51,417 nucleotides of DNA, taken from Malikia sp. Its GTDB lineage: Bacteria; Pseudomonadota; Gammaproteobacteria; Burkholderiales; Burkholderiaceae_C. This document shows positions 1 to 8,681 of the stretch, piece after piece. The stretch's first letter is position 1. Every line of letters starts with the position of its first letter. A model generated the notes under the pieces. The model had not been told where the DNA came from, searched no databases, and worked only from the letters and a program-made list of their open reading frames with translations. Location of the stretch: the NCBI RefSeq assembly GCF_028687635.1, contig NZ_JAQTZS010000019.1, positions 1 through 51,417 on the forward strand. Direction: 5' to 3'. Both the position numbers and the translations under genes were made by a program.

Positions 1-599
1 TAGACCATCATCAGCGCGCCGACGATCACCACCGCCATCCAGTAGTCGAGGCCGAACAGCAGCTTGATCAGCTGGCCGGCACCCACCATCTGGGCGATCA
101 GGTAGAAGGCGACCACGACCAGCGTGCCCGAGGCCGCGAAGGCGCGGATCGGGGTCTGCTTGAAGCGGTAGCCGGCCACGTCGGCAAAGGTGAACTTGCC
201 GAGGTTGCGCAGGCGCTCGGCCATCAGGAAGGTGATGACGGGCCAGCCAACCAGGAAGCCGATCGAATAGATCAGGCCGTCGTAGCCGTTGGCCATCACG
301 GCGGCGGAAATACCCAGGAAGGAAGCGGCCGACATGTAGTCACCCGCGATCGCCAGACCGTTCTGGAAGCCGGTGATGCCGCCACCGCCGGTGTAGAAGT
401 CAGCGGCCGACTTGGTCTTGGAAGCCGCCCATTTGGTGATGTAGAGCGTGCCACAGACGAACAGGCCGAACATCGCGATGGCGGTCCAGTTGGTCGACTG
501 CTTGGCCGACTCGCCGAGGTCACCGCCGGCGGCGTGAGCCGCGCCGGTGGCCGCGAGGACCAGCAGCGCGCCCAGGAATGCGCTAAGGTTTTTCTTCAT
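1..599 (-). CDS. actP: Cation/acetate symporter (SSS family), C-terminus cut by window edge
   Basis: Translation of the minus strand from the ATG at 599 gives an N-terminal signal-like stretch ([23 protein letters not shown]), then a hydrophobic helix, the conserved [23 protein letters not shown]-type segment of sodium:solute symporters, and further membrane helices. About 200 residues are visible of a family that usually has about 550, so the gene continues beyond position 1. ActP-type proteins import acetate and other short carboxylates with a cation across the inner membrane. The ATG overlaps the stop of the DUF485 gene (ATGA at 596-599), the standard yjcH-actP pairing. Family assignment is confident; acetate as substrate is inferred from the pairing. 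Confidence 0.88.
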   Translation of the reverse strand, partial: MKKNLSAFLGALLVLAATGAAHAAGGDLGESAKQSTNWTAIAMFGLFVCGTLYITKWAASKTKSAADFYTGGGGITGFQNGLAIAGDYMSAASFLGISAAVMANGYDGLIYSIGFLVGWPVITFLMAERLRNLGKFTFADVAGYRFKQTPIRAFAASGTLVVVAFYLIAQMVGAGQLIKLLFGLDYWMAVVIVGALMMV

Positions 600-904
600 T
601 TTGCGGCGTCCTTGAGGATTTCCTTGGTCAGCTGGTCGAACTCGCCGTTGGCGCGACGCACGTAGATGCCGGTGATCACGATCGTGAAGATGATCACGGC
701 CATGCCGATCGGAATGCCGAGCGTGGTCACGCCCGCACCCATTGGCTTGGCCAGGAAGGGCTTGTTGAAGGCGATCAGCGCGATGTAGCCGTAGTACACG
801 ACCAGCATCAGGATGGACAGCAACACGCCGAAGCTGTTGCGTTTGCTTTGGAGTTCCTGATATTTGGGATTGCGCAGGATCTTGTCGACTACCGGATCAC
901 TCAT
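596..904 (-). CDS. DUF485 inner-membrane protein (YjcH-like)
   Basis: This 102-residue protein has two predicted membrane helices (about residues 26-50 and 58-83) separated by a short loop, with charged ends. This is the DUF485 pattern. DUF485 proteins are nearly always encoded directly upstream of, and co-transcribed with, an ActP-type symporter, and the stop codon here overlaps the symporter start by four bases. Its precise role is unknown; it is thought to assist the symporter. The 156-bp gap upstream (905-1060) contains a short perfect inverted repeat at 944-962 (7-bp arms, 5-base loop) in the expected leader or promoter area, whose function cannot be read from sequence. Confidence 0.88.
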   Translation of the reverse strand: MSDPVVDKILRNPKYQELQSKRNSFGVLLSILMLVVYYGYIALIAFNKPFLAKPMGAGVTTLGIPIGMAVIIFTIVITGIYVRRANGEFDQLTKEILKDAAK

Positions 905-1060
905 GGATGTCTCCTCTCATGGTGTGGATGGGGCGTGGCATTTCATGTGAAGGGCTCACATGCATCCCATTCTCAGGTCGGGTCTGACGGTCGCCTTACG
1001 AAGCCGGTCAACCCGATCACGTTCACGGGTTTACCCTAGACGGGAATTACCCTGCCCCCA

Positions 1061-1657
1061 TCAATCCAGACGCGGCCAGTCGAGACGGAGCCAGCCACCA
1101 AAAGCGGGCGCATGGACCGGCCAGTCGGTGGCCCTGGGCCGGGCATCGGGCTGCGCGTGCAGCAGGCTGGCGGCACGGATCACGCCGGCATGGGTGAACC
1201 AGACCCTGTCGCGGCTGTCGGGCATTCCAGCCGATGGGTGGCCCTGAACCCGGTCGCGCAGCACTTGGCCGACCCGCGCGAGCAGCTCGGCCACGCTTTC
1301 GCGCCCGCCAAAGCGGTGCGAATGAAAATCGGCGGTCCAGGCGTCGAATTCGGCGCGGTCGATGGCGTCCCAGCGGCTGAGCTCGAAGCGACCGAAATCC
1401 ATCTCGTTGAGGCGCGGGTCGCTGACCGGCGGCGCCAGCTCGGGGCGCAGCGCGTGCAAGGCGAGCGCGAGCTGCTGGGCGCGCCGCAGCCCGGACATCA
1501 GCAAGGTCGCGCCGGCGGGCAGCACCGCAGCGAGTTCATGGGCGGCGCGCGCGGTATCGGCCGCATCGGCCGGCAGGTCGCTGCTGCCGTAGCAAAGGCC
1601 CGGCTCGACCAGCGGCCGGGCGTGGCGCACCAGCCAGAGGCGGCGCGAGGCGCTCAT
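1061..1657 (-). CDS. cobC: Alpha-ribazole phosphatase-like histidine phosphatase
   Basis: The 198-residue product belongs to the histidine phosphatase superfamily. The phospho-acceptor motif LVRHARP is at residues 9-15, a second basic motif SGLRRAQ at about 55, the NEMDFG acid segment at about 85, and the second catalytic histidine in WFTHAGV near residue 155. CobC removes the phosphate from alpha-ribazole phosphate or adenosylcobalamin phosphate in the last steps of cobalamin synthesis. It is the last gene of the cobalamin operon, and its ATG overlaps the cobS stop (ATGA, 1654-1657). RHA replaces the more common RHG, which is seen in some family members. The start was chosen because it gives this overlap and a family-sized protein. 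Confidence 0.85.
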   Translation of the reverse strand: MSASRRLWLVRHARPLVEPGLCYGSSDLPADAADTARAAHELAAVLPAGATLLMSGLRRAQQLALALHALRPELAPPVSDPRLNEMDFGRFELSRWDAIDRAEFDAWTADFHSHRFGGRESVAELLARVGQVLRDRVQGHPSAGMPDSRDRVWFTHAGVIRAASLLHAQPDARPRATDWPVHAPAFGGWLRLDWPRLD

Positions 1658-2484
1658 CGGGCCACCCCGGCGCCCAAGGCCAGGGCCAGGCCGAGGTAGA
1701 AGGCGATCTCGCCGACCTGCTGGGTCGCACCAAGTCCGTCGCCCGTGAAGCCTTGCAGCCGGCGCTTGAGCAGGCGCCGCATCCAGAGCGCCGCCAGGGC
1801 CGTGCCCAGCAAGGCCGCACCCCAGCTCGGGTCCGCCCTCCAGCCGACCAGCAGCGCCATCGCCAAGCCCCACCAGAGCGTTCCGGTGACCAGCGCGCCG
1901 GTGCTGATCGCATCGGCCAGCGGCTTGGACTTGGAGCGAGGGGTATCGCCGACATGGGGCAAGGTCGCGATCACGAACAGCGGCGCCAGCCTGGACGTCA
2001 CATGGGCGCCGAACAGCGCCGCGACGGCCAGCGCGGCATCGACCTGCGCCAGCGTCGCGAGCAGCGCGCACTTGAGGCCGAAGGCCAGCACCAGCGCCAC
2101 CGAACCGAAGGAGCCGATGCGCGAGTCCTTCATGATCTCGAGCGCGCGCTCGCGGTCGTAACTGCCGCCCAGGCCATCGGCGAGGTCGGCCAGGCCGTCC
2201 TCGTGGAAGGCGCCGGTCAGCCAGACCGTCCAGGCCGTGCTGGCCAAGGCCGCGACCCAGGGCGCGGCCGGCACCGCCGGCAAGGCCCACAGCAGAACGG
2301 CGAAAGGTAGCGCGGCCAGGAAACCGATCAGAGCACCTATCGATGGCATGTGCGCGGCACTGGCACGCAGCATGGCGGGGCTGTAGCCGACCCAGGCCGC
2401 CAGCCGGCCCGTGACCGGAATCCGGGTGAAGAACTGCAGAGCCAGCAGCCAGTGGCGCACGGACAGCAACAGGCGCTGCGTCAT
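1654..2484 (-). CDS. cobS: Adenosylcobinamide-GDP ribazoletransferase
   Basis: CobS joins adenosylcobinamide-GDP and alpha-ribazole (or its phosphate) to give adenosylcobalamin (phosphate) at the inner membrane. The 276-residue protein is hydrophobic throughout, with an early FFTRIPV segment, the characteristic acidic motif HEDGLADLADGLGGSYDRERALEIMKDSRIG split across residues about 92-122, and later SKSKPLAD and TGDGLGATQQ segments. All of these are typical of CobS. The ATG at 2484 was chosen because it gives the family length; longer upstream readings run into cobT. It lies 11 bp after cobT and overlaps cobC by four bases. Confidence 0.95.
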   Translation of the reverse strand: MTQRLLLSVRHWLLALQFFTRIPVTGRLAAWVGYSPAMLRASAAHMPSIGALIGFLAALPFAVLLWALPAVPAAPWVAALASTAWTVWLTGAFHEDGLADLADGLGGSYDRERALEIMKDSRIGSFGSVALVLAFGLKCALLATLAQVDAALAVAALFGAHVTSRLAPLFVIATLPHVGDTPRSKSKPLADAISTGALVTGTLWWGLAMALLVGWRADPSWGAALLGTALAALWMRRLLKRRLQGFTGDGLGATQQVGEIAFYLGLALALGAGVAR

Positions 2485-2495
2485 GCTGGACCGCG

Positions 2496-3542
2496 TCAGG
2501 CCGCGCCGTCCCGGTTCGAGACCCCGGCCGACTCGAAACTGGCCATCTCGCGCAGGATGGCGCAGGCCGAAGGCAGCAGCGGCCAGGCCAATGCGGCGCC
2601 CGAGCCCTCGCCCAGGCGCAGCCCGAGGTCGAGCAACGGCCGGGCATCGAGCTGGGCCAGCATCAGGCTGTGGCCACGCTCGCCCGAGCGGTGCGCGAAC
2701 ACGCAGCGCTGCAGCACCGCCGGCACCAGCCGCGAGGCGACCAGCACCGCCGAGCAGGTGATGAAGCCGTCGACCAGGATCACGCGCCGCTCGGCGGCGG
2801 CCTGCAGCACGGCGCCGACCATGGTCGCGATCTCGAAGCCGCCCATCGCGGCCAGCACGGCCAGCGGCTCGGTCACCCCCTCGTGGCGCAGCAGCACCTC
2901 GCGCAGCACATCGGTCTTGCGCGCGATGCCAGGCTGGTCCAGCCCGGTACCAGCCCCGGTGCAGTCGGCGATGTCCAGGCCGCCCAGGCGGGCCAGGATC
3001 AGCGAGGCCGGCGAGGTGTTGCCGATGCCCATCTCGCCCAGCAGCAGCGCGTTGCCGGGCAGGCCCTTGACCAGTTCGATGCCGTGCGCGAGCGCCTGCT
3101 CGCATTGCGTGGAAGTCATGGCCGGCTCGGTCGAGCAGTCGGCGGTGCCAGCAGCCACCTTGCGGATCTGCAGGCCCGGGCGCGGCGCGAAGTCGTGCGC
3201 GACGCCGCAATCGACCACGGTCATGCCGATGCCATGTTGGCGCGCCAGCACGGTGACGGCGGCGCCACCGGCCAGGAAGTTCTCGACCATCTGCCAGGTC
3301 ACGTCGCTCGGGTAGGCCGAGACGCCGCGCCGGGTCAGGCCATGGTCGCCCGCGAACACCACCATCTGCGGCGCGCGCAGCTCGGGCGAGTCACTGCCCA
3401 GGATCAGGCCCAGGCGCAACGCCAGCGCTTCGAGCGCGCCGAGCGAACCCAGCGGCTTGGTCTTGTGATCGAGCTTGCGCTGCAGCGCTTGCGCCAGCAC
3501 CTCGTTGTGCAGGCTGTCGATCCGGGGCAGGGTAAAAGTCAT
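2496..3542 (-). CDS. cobT: Nicotinate-nucleotide:dimethylbenzimidazole phosphoribosyltransferase
   Basis: CobT makes alpha-ribazole phosphate from nicotinate mononucleotide and 5,6-dimethylbenzimidazole, activating the lower ligand. The 348 residues match family length. Visible motifs are the N-terminal KPLGSLG, AGDHGLTRRGVSAYP at about residues 64-78, the LLGEMGIGNTSPA segment near 167-179, and a C-terminal GEGSGAAL holding the catalytic glutamate. It sits in the operon between cobQ (57-bp gap) and cobS (11-bp gap). With bluB in the same operon, the cell can make and attach its own dimethylbenzimidazole. Confidence 0.97.
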   Translation of the reverse strand: MTFTLPRIDSLHNEVLAQALQRKLDHKTKPLGSLGALEALALRLGLILGSDSPELRAPQMVVFAGDHGLTRRGVSAYPSDVTWQMVENFLAGGAAVTVLARQHGIGMTVVDCGVAHDFAPRPGLQIRKVAAGTADCSTEPAMTSTQCEQALAHGIELVKGLPGNALLLGEMGIGNTSPASLILARLGGLDIADCTGAGTGLDQPGIARKTDVLREVLLRHEGVTEPLAVLAAMGGFEIATMVGAVLQAAAERRVILVDGFITCSAVLVASRLVPAVLQRCVFAHRSGERGHSLMLAQLDARPLLDLGLRLGEGSGAALAWPLLPSACAILREMASFESAGVSNRDGAA

Positions 3543-3599
3543 GGATTTTCCTATTGGGGTCAGAGACCGATTTTTTGACCAGCTCCAGCCGAACTGGCT

Positions 3600-5084
3600 T
3601 CAGGCGATCAGCGCGTCGAGCACGCCGGGGGCGGTATGCCGCTCAAGATAGTCCGCCAGGCCATCGAACACGCGGTCCAGCGTCGGGGCCGAGGCACCAA
3701 ACAGCGCCTGCAGCACGGCCGGATCCTCGAACAGGCCATGCAGGTAGCAGCCCAGCACATTGCCGCGCTCGTTCTGCCAGGCCAGGCCGGGCAGCACCTC
3801 GCGCGCGATGTCGCCGGCGGCGGCCATGGCTGGATGCTGCGCGGTCTGGCCATGGTGGATCTCGTAGCCCCGCACCGCCACGCCCGACAAGGCCGACCAG
3901 GCACCCACCAGATGGCCGAAACCGGCCTGGGTGCGCTGGACGGTCTTGTCGGGATCGAAAACGGTGACCAGCGGCAGCAGGCCCAGTCCGGGCGCGTTGC
4001 CGTCGACGCCATGGGTATCGATCAGGGCCTCGCCCAGCATCTGCAGGCCGCCGCAGATGCCGAGCACCGCACCGCCCTGCCCCGCATGGTCGGCGATCGC
4101 GCGGTCCAGGCCCTGGGCGCGCAGCCAGGCCAGGTCGGAGCTGCTGTGCTTGGAGCCGGGCAGCACGATCCAGTCGGCGCCAGCGAGCTCGGCCGGGCTG
4201 CGCGCCCAGACCAGGCGCAGGCCGGGAATGTTCTTCAGCGGCTGGAACTCGTCGAGGTTGCTCAGGCGCGGATAGGCCACCACCGCGACCGTGCGCGTGA
4301 CCGCGCCCTGGCCGTGGCTGCGGTCATCGAACACGCCGTCTTCCTCGGGCAGGCCATGCTGCCACCACATCGGCAAGGTGGCGACGGTCGGCACACCTGT
4401 CAACTGTTCGAGCTGCTCGGGCGCGGGCGCGAGCAGCGACGCGTCGCCACGGAACTTGTTGAGCACGAAGCCGTCGATGCGGGCTCGGTCGGCCTCGGGC
4501 AACAAGGCCCAGGTACCGTAGAGATGGGCGAAGGCGCCGCCACGGTCGATGTCGGTCACCAGCAGGCAGCGCGCGTCGGCCGCGCGCGCCACGCGCAGGT
4601 TGACGATGTCGCTGGCCATCAGGTTGATTTCGGCCGGCGAGCCCGCGCCCTCGATCACGACCACGTCGTGCTCGGCGCGCAGGTCATCGAGCGCCCGCAC
4701 GATCCGGGGCCAGACCTTTTCCGAGCGGCCACGCCAAGGCATGGCGCTGAGTTCGGCATCGACCTGGCCCAGCATGACGACCTGGCTGCGGGTGTCGGCC
4801 TCGGGCTTGAGCAGCAGCGGGTTCATGCGCACGTCGGGCTCGGCGCGCGCGGCCAGGGCCTGGAAATACTGCGCCGAGCCGATCTCGCCCGATCCGCTGG
4901 GCGACGCGACCACGCGCGCGTTGTTGCTCATGTTCTGCGCCTTGAACGGCGCTACCTTGAGGCCCTGGCGCGCGTAGTGGCGGCACAGCGCGGTGGCGAG
5001 CCAGCTCTTGCCGGCGCCGCTGGAGGTGCCCAGCACCATCACGCATTTGGCCCGATGAATGGATAAGTCGGCTTGAAGGGTCAT
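3600..5084 (-). CDS. cobQ: Cobyric acid synthase (glutamine-hydrolysing)
   Basis: CobQ amidates four side chains (b, d, e, g) of adenosylcobyrinic acid a,c-diamide using glutamine and ATP. The 494-residue product has a dethiobiotin-synthetase-like P-loop MVLGTSSGAGKS (about residues 16-27), a KPEADTRSQV segment, VVIEGAGSPAEINL, and a C-terminal class I-like amidotransferase half with LGICGGLQMLGE (catalytic Cys near residue 345), YEIHHGQT and GCYLHGLFE (catalytic His). The ATG at 5084 overlaps the stop of the upstream decarboxylase gene by four bases; a longer upstream reading in this frame lies inside that gene and was discarded. Confidence 0.96.
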   Translation of the reverse strand: MTLQADLSIHRAKCVMVLGTSSGAGKSWLATALCRHYARQGLKVAPFKAQNMSNNARVVASPSGSGEIGSAQYFQALAARAEPDVRMNPLLLKPEADTRSQVVMLGQVDAELSAMPWRGRSEKVWPRIVRALDDLRAEHDVVVIEGAGSPAEINLMASDIVNLRVARAADARCLLVTDIDRGGAFAHLYGTWALLPEADRARIDGFVLNKFRGDASLLAPAPEQLEQLTGVPTVATLPMWWQHGLPEEDGVFDDRSHGQGAVTRTVAVVAYPRLSNLDEFQPLKNIPGLRLVWARSPAELAGADWIVLPGSKHSSSDLAWLRAQGLDRAIADHAGQGGAVLGICGGLQMLGEALIDTHGVDGNAPGLGLLPLVTVFDPDKTVQRTQAGFGHLVGAWSALSGVAVRGYEIHHGQTAQHPAMAAAGDIAREVLPGLAWQNERGNVLGCYLHGLFEDPAVLQALFGASAPTLDRVFDGLADYLERHTAPGVLDALIA

Positions 5085-6130
5085 GTCTGATGGCGAATGG
5101 AGGTCCAGACCTGCGCCAGCGCGTCCTGCGCCTCGGGCGCGAGCACGCCCAGGCGCACGGCACCGGACAGGCCGAATGAAGTGGCGTCGCGCAGCTTGAT
5201 GCCGCATGCGCGCAGGCGGTCCAGATCATGCCCGAGCTCGGGACTGACGGGACGGGCGACGAAGTAATTGGCCTGGCTGGGCTCGACCTGCCAGCCCATT
5301 TCCTGGCACAGACCAAGCTGCCGGCGTTTCCAGGCGCGCAAGGTCTGCAGGCTGTCTGCCAACCATTGCTGCACTGCCGACTGAGTCCAGGCTTGCAACA
5401 TCGCGACACCATGGGCGCCAACCGGCCAGGAAGGCGATCGCGCCTGCAGGGCCTCGACCCGGTCGCCAGCGTCCCGAGGCGCGATCGCATAGGCCGCGCG
5501 CACGCCGGTCAGGCCCAGCGCCTTGTTCGGGGTCCAGAGCTGCCAGATCCGGTCCAGTTCATCGGCATCCAGCGCCAGCCGGCCCTCCAGGCGCAGCGGA
5601 CGGTAGGCGCAGTCGAGCACCAGCGTCTGATCGGGATGCAGGCCCTGAACCTGCTGCGCCAGCGGCTCATGCGGCTGCCCCAGCGGACTCGACGGGTCGC
5701 AGGCCCAAGACAGGTCCGCCTCGGCGGAGTCAGTCACGGTCTGCAGGCCCCAGGCGCTGGCCGCCTGGGCGTAGTCGCCATAGTGAAACGGCGGCAGACA
5801 GACCGTGGCTGGTCTCTGCGGTGGCTGTGTCCTGTCCGAGGAAAGATACTGCAGCGAACTGGCCCTCTGGGCCGCCAGCGCGCTGATGCGGAAGATGAAT
5901 TCGCTCGCGCTGCCAGCCAGCACGATGCGTTCGGCCGAAACCTGATGAAAAGCGGCCAATGACTCGCGCAGGGACTGATAGGCCGGGTCGGGATAGCGGG
6001 TCGGGTCCGCCAACTGAACCGCCGCCAGTGCCGCCGGACAGGGACCGCAGGCGTTGCTGTTGGTCGAGAAGTCGAAGCGGGGCACGCCGAAGGCGTCGGG
6101 GCCGCCGTGCAAACGGACGGATTCAGCCAT
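5081..6130 (-). CDS. cobD: L-threonine-O-3-phosphate decarboxylase (class I/II PLP aminotransferase fold)
   Basis: The enzyme makes (R)-1-amino-2-propanol phosphate, which links the corrin ring to the nucleotide loop. The 349-residue protein begins MAESVRLHGGPDAFG, then DFSTNSNACGPCPAAL, a typical CobD/CobC start (HGG and DFS-N-N). The pyridoxal-phosphate lysine is in LWTPNKALGLTGVRAAY at about residues 200-216, followed by a C-terminal arginine-containing SGAVRLGV segment. The ATG at 6130 was preferred to the one at 6175 because it begins the conserved region and overlaps the cbiB stop by only 8 bp. Gene naming differs between species: Salmonella CobD is Pseudomonas CobC. Compared with characterised enzymes the N-terminal half carries a serine/glutamine-rich stretch around residue 95. 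Confidence 0.9.
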   Translation of the reverse strand: MAESVRLHGGPDAFGVPRFDFSTNSNACGPCPAALAAVQLADPTRYPDPAYQSLRESLAAFHQVSAERIVLAGSASEFIFRISALAAQRASSLQYLSSDRTQPPQRPATVCLPPFHYGDYAQAASAWGLQTVTDSAEADLSWACDPSSPLGQPHEPLAQQVQGLHPDQTLVLDCAYRPLRLEGRLALDADELDRIWQLWTPNKALGLTGVRAAYAIAPRDAGDRVEALQARSPSWPVGAHGVAMLQAWTQSAVQQWLADSLQTLRAWKRRQLGLCQEMGWQVEPSQANYFVARPVSPELGHDLDRLRACGIKLRDATSFGLSGAVRLGVLAPEAQDALAQVWTSIRHQT

Positions 6131-7211
6131 GCCCGCCTCCGCTTGCCGGCCACAGGCCTGACAGCCAGATATCAAGCCGCAATTGCGTAAGTAACAAAAT
6201 TAGCGCGACAAGTCCGATCAAGCCGATCGCACGCCCTGCCAGCGCGCAGGCCCGATCGGTGTCCTGCGGCTCGGGCGCCCGGCCCGCGGCGTTGAGCGTG
6301 TAAACCCCCGGCTTGCCGAGCCGGATGCCGAGCGCCAGCGCCAGCGCGCCCATCGGCCAGCCACCGTTGGGCGAAGGCGTAAGGACCGCCTCGCGCCGCA
6401 ACCGCGCCAGCGGCACCAGCGAGAAGCCACCCGCCGCCAGCAGCAGCGCGCTCAGGCGTGCCGGCAGCCAGGACAGCAGATCGTCGGCATGCGCCGCCCA
6501 TTTGCCGGCCCATTCCCAATGGCGCCCGCCACGCTCGCCACGGTAGCCCCACATCGCATCCGCCGTGTTGGCAAAACGATAGAGCGCGGCGCCCGGCAGG
6601 CCCGCCACGGCAAACCAGAACAGCGGCGCGACGACCGAATCGTTCAGGTTCTCGGCCAGTGACTCGAGCGCGGTTTCGCGTACCTGCGATGCACTCAGTT
6701 GTGAAGTGTCGCGGCTACAAAGCCAGGACAGGCGTTCGCGGCCCCGCGCCAGCGAGATCGACAGCGCAGCCTCGACCGCCTGCACTTCGCGCCTGAGCAT
6801 GGCCCAGGCCAGCAACGGCTTGAGCAGCAGACCCAGCAGGATGGCAGTCGCCCAGCCGGGCAGTTGCAGCAGCCGGGATTGCAAGCCAGCGGTTACAGCC
6901 AGCACGACCGCGCCACCAGCACACCAGGCCAGCGCGCCCCGAACAAAGGCGGCGAGATCAACGGTCGCGACCGGACTGATGGCCTGACTGGTGCTCTGGC
7001 TCTCAACCTGGCCGCCAGACAGCTTGTCGGCTTGGCCCGACAGGGGCGCGCTGGCAAGCGGCGCAATGCGCTGACCGGCCCAGCCCAGGTAATTCCCGAT
7101 CCAGACCACCGGATGCCAGCGCACCGGCGGCTCGCCCAGCCAACGGTCGATCGCCAGCGCCAGCAGCAAGGCCGATGCCAGGATGGCCGGTTCGAGCTCG
7201 CCGACTAGCAT
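6123..7211 (-). CDS. cbiB: Adenosylcobinamide-phosphate synthase
   Basis: CbiB is the membrane enzyme that attaches aminopropanol phosphate to adenosylcobyric acid. The 362-residue product has LALAIDRWLGEPPVRWHPVVWIG near the N-terminus, RETALESLAENLNDSVVAPLFW in the middle, and NTADAMWGYRGERG, all strongly characteristic. Several hydrophobic segments span the protein. It carries a Ser/Gln/Gly-rich segment at about residues 55-80 between the first and second hydrophobic regions that looks like a lineage-specific loop. The start overlaps the bluB stop by 7 bp and the end overlaps the decarboxylase gene by 8 bp, so translation of the three is probably coupled. Confidence 0.95.
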   Translation of the reverse strand: MLVGELEPAILASALLLALAIDRWLGEPPVRWHPVVWIGNYLGWAGQRIAPLASAPLSGQADKLSGGQVESQSTSQAISPVATVDLAAFVRGALAWCAGGAVVLAVTAGLQSRLLQLPGWATAILLGLLLKPLLAWAMLRREVQAVEAALSISLARGRERLSWLCSRDTSQLSASQVRETALESLAENLNDSVVAPLFWFAVAGLPGAALYRFANTADAMWGYRGERGGRHWEWAGKWAAHADDLLSWLPARLSALLLAAGGFSLVPLARLRREAVLTPSPNGGWPMGALALALGIRLGKPGVYTLNAAGRAPEPQDTDRACALAGRAIGLIGLVALILLLTQLRLDIWLSGLWPASGGGHG

Positions 7212-8065
7212 GCGGTCTCGCCCTGGTCGTTCAAAGTGGCCGCATCCTCCGCCGCCACGCCGGACGATGCGGATGGTATGGATGGTGCGAACAACGTGCT
7301 CGCACGTCCCCAGCCTTCATCGAACACCAGCTCGTTCAAGGGCTGGCGCCTGGCCCATTTCTGCTGCTGCAGCATCGGCTCGGCATAGAACTCGTGCACC
7401 GGACCGAGGCAAAGCAAGGCGATCGGCTCCGCGCCCGGCGGCAGACCCAGCAGGGATGCAAGCTCGGCCGGGTCGAACAGCGAGACCCAGCCCATGCCCA
7501 GCCCTTCGGCCCGTGCGGCCAGCCAGAGGTTCTGGATCGCGCAGCTGGCCGAGGCCAGGTCCATCTGCGGCAAGGTACGGCGACCAAACAGATGCTGCTC
7601 GCGCCCGTCGGCCAGGCAGACCGCCAGCAGCTCGGCGGCGTCGAGCAGGCCCTCGACCTTGAGCTGCATGAACTCGTCCTCGCGCTTGCCCAGGGCGCGC
7701 GCGGTCTCGATGCGCTCGCGCTCGACTGCCTCGCGCAGGCGCAGGCGCAAGGCCCGGTCCTGCACCCGGATGAAGCGCCAGGGCTGCATGAAGCCGACGC
7801 TGGGCGCATGGTGCGCGGCCGTCAACAAACGACGCAAGGTTTCGGGCTCGACCGATCCGCCGGCGAAATGGCGCATGTCGCGCCGCTCGAAGATCGCGCG
7901 GTAGACGGCTTCACGCGTCTCAGGGGAGAAGGCCTGCGACGGCTTGGCATCAGCGGCATCAGCGGCATCAGCGGCATCAGCGGCATCAGCGGCATCAGCG
8001 GCATCAGCGGCATCAGCGGCATCAGCGGCAAAAAAGCTAACGGCAGGCGACGGGATAGTCTCCAT
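7205..8065 (-). CDS. bluB: 5,6-Dimethylbenzimidazole synthase with repetitive Ala-Asp N-terminal extension
   Basis: BluB cleaves reduced flavin mononucleotide with oxygen to form 5,6-dimethylbenzimidazole, the lower ligand of B12. From about residue 45 the 286-residue protein shows BluB features: YRAIFERRDMRHF, HHAPSVGFMQPWRFI, and GLGMGWVSLFDP. Residues about 14-42 are a low-complexity run of nine Ala-Asp-Ala triplets encoded by a 9-bp tandem repeat, which is not part of the enzyme fold and is probably an unstructured extension. The ATG at 8065 is just upstream of this run; starts inside or after the repeat are not obvious. Neighbours cobO and cbiB are in the same operon. Confidence 0.92.
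   Translation of the reverse strand: METIPSPAVSFFAADAADAADAADAADAADAADAADAADAKPSQAFSPETREAVYRAIFERRDMRHFAGGSVEPETLRRLLTAAHHAPSVGFMQPWRFIRVQDRALRLRLREAVERERIETARALGKREDEFMQLKVEGLLDAAELLAVCLADGREQHLFGRRTLPQMDLASASCAIQNLWLAARAEGLGMGWVSLFDPAELASLLGLPPGAEPIALLCLGPVHEFYAEPMLQQQKWARRQPLNELVFDEGWGRASTLFAPSIPSASSGVAAEDAATLNDQGETAC
7946..8030 (-). repeat. 9-bp tandem repeat (GGCATCAGC, nine full copies) inside bluB
   Basis: Nine perfect head-to-tail copies of GGCATCAGC run from 7946 to 8026, plus a partial GGCA. Read on the minus strand each copy encodes Ala-Asp-Ala, so gain or loss of copies keeps the reading frame. The perfect identity suggests recent slippage and probable copy-number variation between strains. 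Confidence 0.97.
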
Positions 8066-8074
8066 CGACCGGCC

Positions 8075-8644
8075 TCAGTCCTCGATGCCGCGCTGGGCCG
8101 GGATGCCAGCCTGGAACGCGTGCTTGATCAGCTTCATCTCGGTCACGGTGTCGGCCAGCTCGACGATCTCCTCGGGGCAGCGGCGACCGGTCAGGCAGAC
8201 ATGGACCTGGCCGGGCCGGCTTTTCAGGGTATCCAGCACCTCCGGCAGCGGCAGCCAGCCGTAGATCAGCGGATAGGTGATCTCGTCGAGCACGACCAGG
8301 AACAGCTCGCCCGACAGGATCGCCGCCTTGGCCTTCTGCCAGCCGTCACGCGCGAGCTGGGCCGAGCGCTCCAGGTCCTGGCTCTTCCAGCTGAAGCCGT
8401 CGCCCAGGCCTTCGATCGGGATACCGATCTGCTCGAACATCCGATGCTCGCCAAAGCGCGCCGACGGCACCTTCATGAACTGGAAGATCTTGACCGCCTT
8501 GCCACGGCCGTGTGCGCGCAAGGCCAGGCCGAAGGCGGCCGTGCTCTTGCCCTTGCCGTCGCCGGTGTTGACGATGACGAGGCCGCGGCGCTCGCCTTCG
8601 GCCTTCTCGTAGGGTTTTTCGGTCGGTGGGGTTTCGATCTGCAT
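8075..8644 (-). CDS. cobO: Corrinoid (cob(I)yrinic acid a,c-diamide) adenosyltransferase
   Basis: CobO/BtuR-type enzymes transfer the 5'-deoxyadenosyl group of ATP to cob(I)alamin or its precursors. The 189-residue protein has the P-loop [22 protein letters not shown] (about residues 25-46), the FQFMKV segment, [18 protein letters not shown] (Walker-B-like), and [17 protein letters not shown]. These are diagnostic of this family and separate it from PduO and EutT types. The ATG at 8644 gives family length. It lies 9 bp upstream of bluB and 37 bp downstream of the ABC ATPase gene in the same operon. Confidence 0.96.
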   Translation of the reverse strand: MQIETPPTEKPYEKAEGERRGLVIVNTGDGKGKSTAAFGLALRAHGRGKAVKIFQFMKVPSARFGEHRMFEQIGIPIEGLGDGFSWKSQDLERSAQLARDGWQKAKAAILSGELFLVVLDEITYPLIYGWLPLPEVLDTLKSRPGQVHVCLTGRRCPEEIVELADTVTEMKLIKHAFQAGIPAQRGIED

Positions 8645-8681
8645 CTTGTTGAGTCCTTTAAGTCCTGCGGGTGAGTCTTGT

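Noticed and set aside
1000-1060. Terminator for the cobalamin operon
   Set aside because: Short GGGTAATTCCC and GGGTAAACCC inverted repeats are present but no T-run follows on the minus strand; not strong enough to call.
1061-2647. Very long minus-strand frames across cobC/cobS, cobS/cobT and btuC/btuF
   Set aside because: High GC content gives long open frames; only parts with family motifs and overlap-type starts are real genes.
7944-8031. CRISPR-like or dispersed repeat in bluB
   Set aside because: Units are 9 bp with no spacers and code for Ala-Asp-Ala in frame; it is a microsatellite-type tandem repeat.
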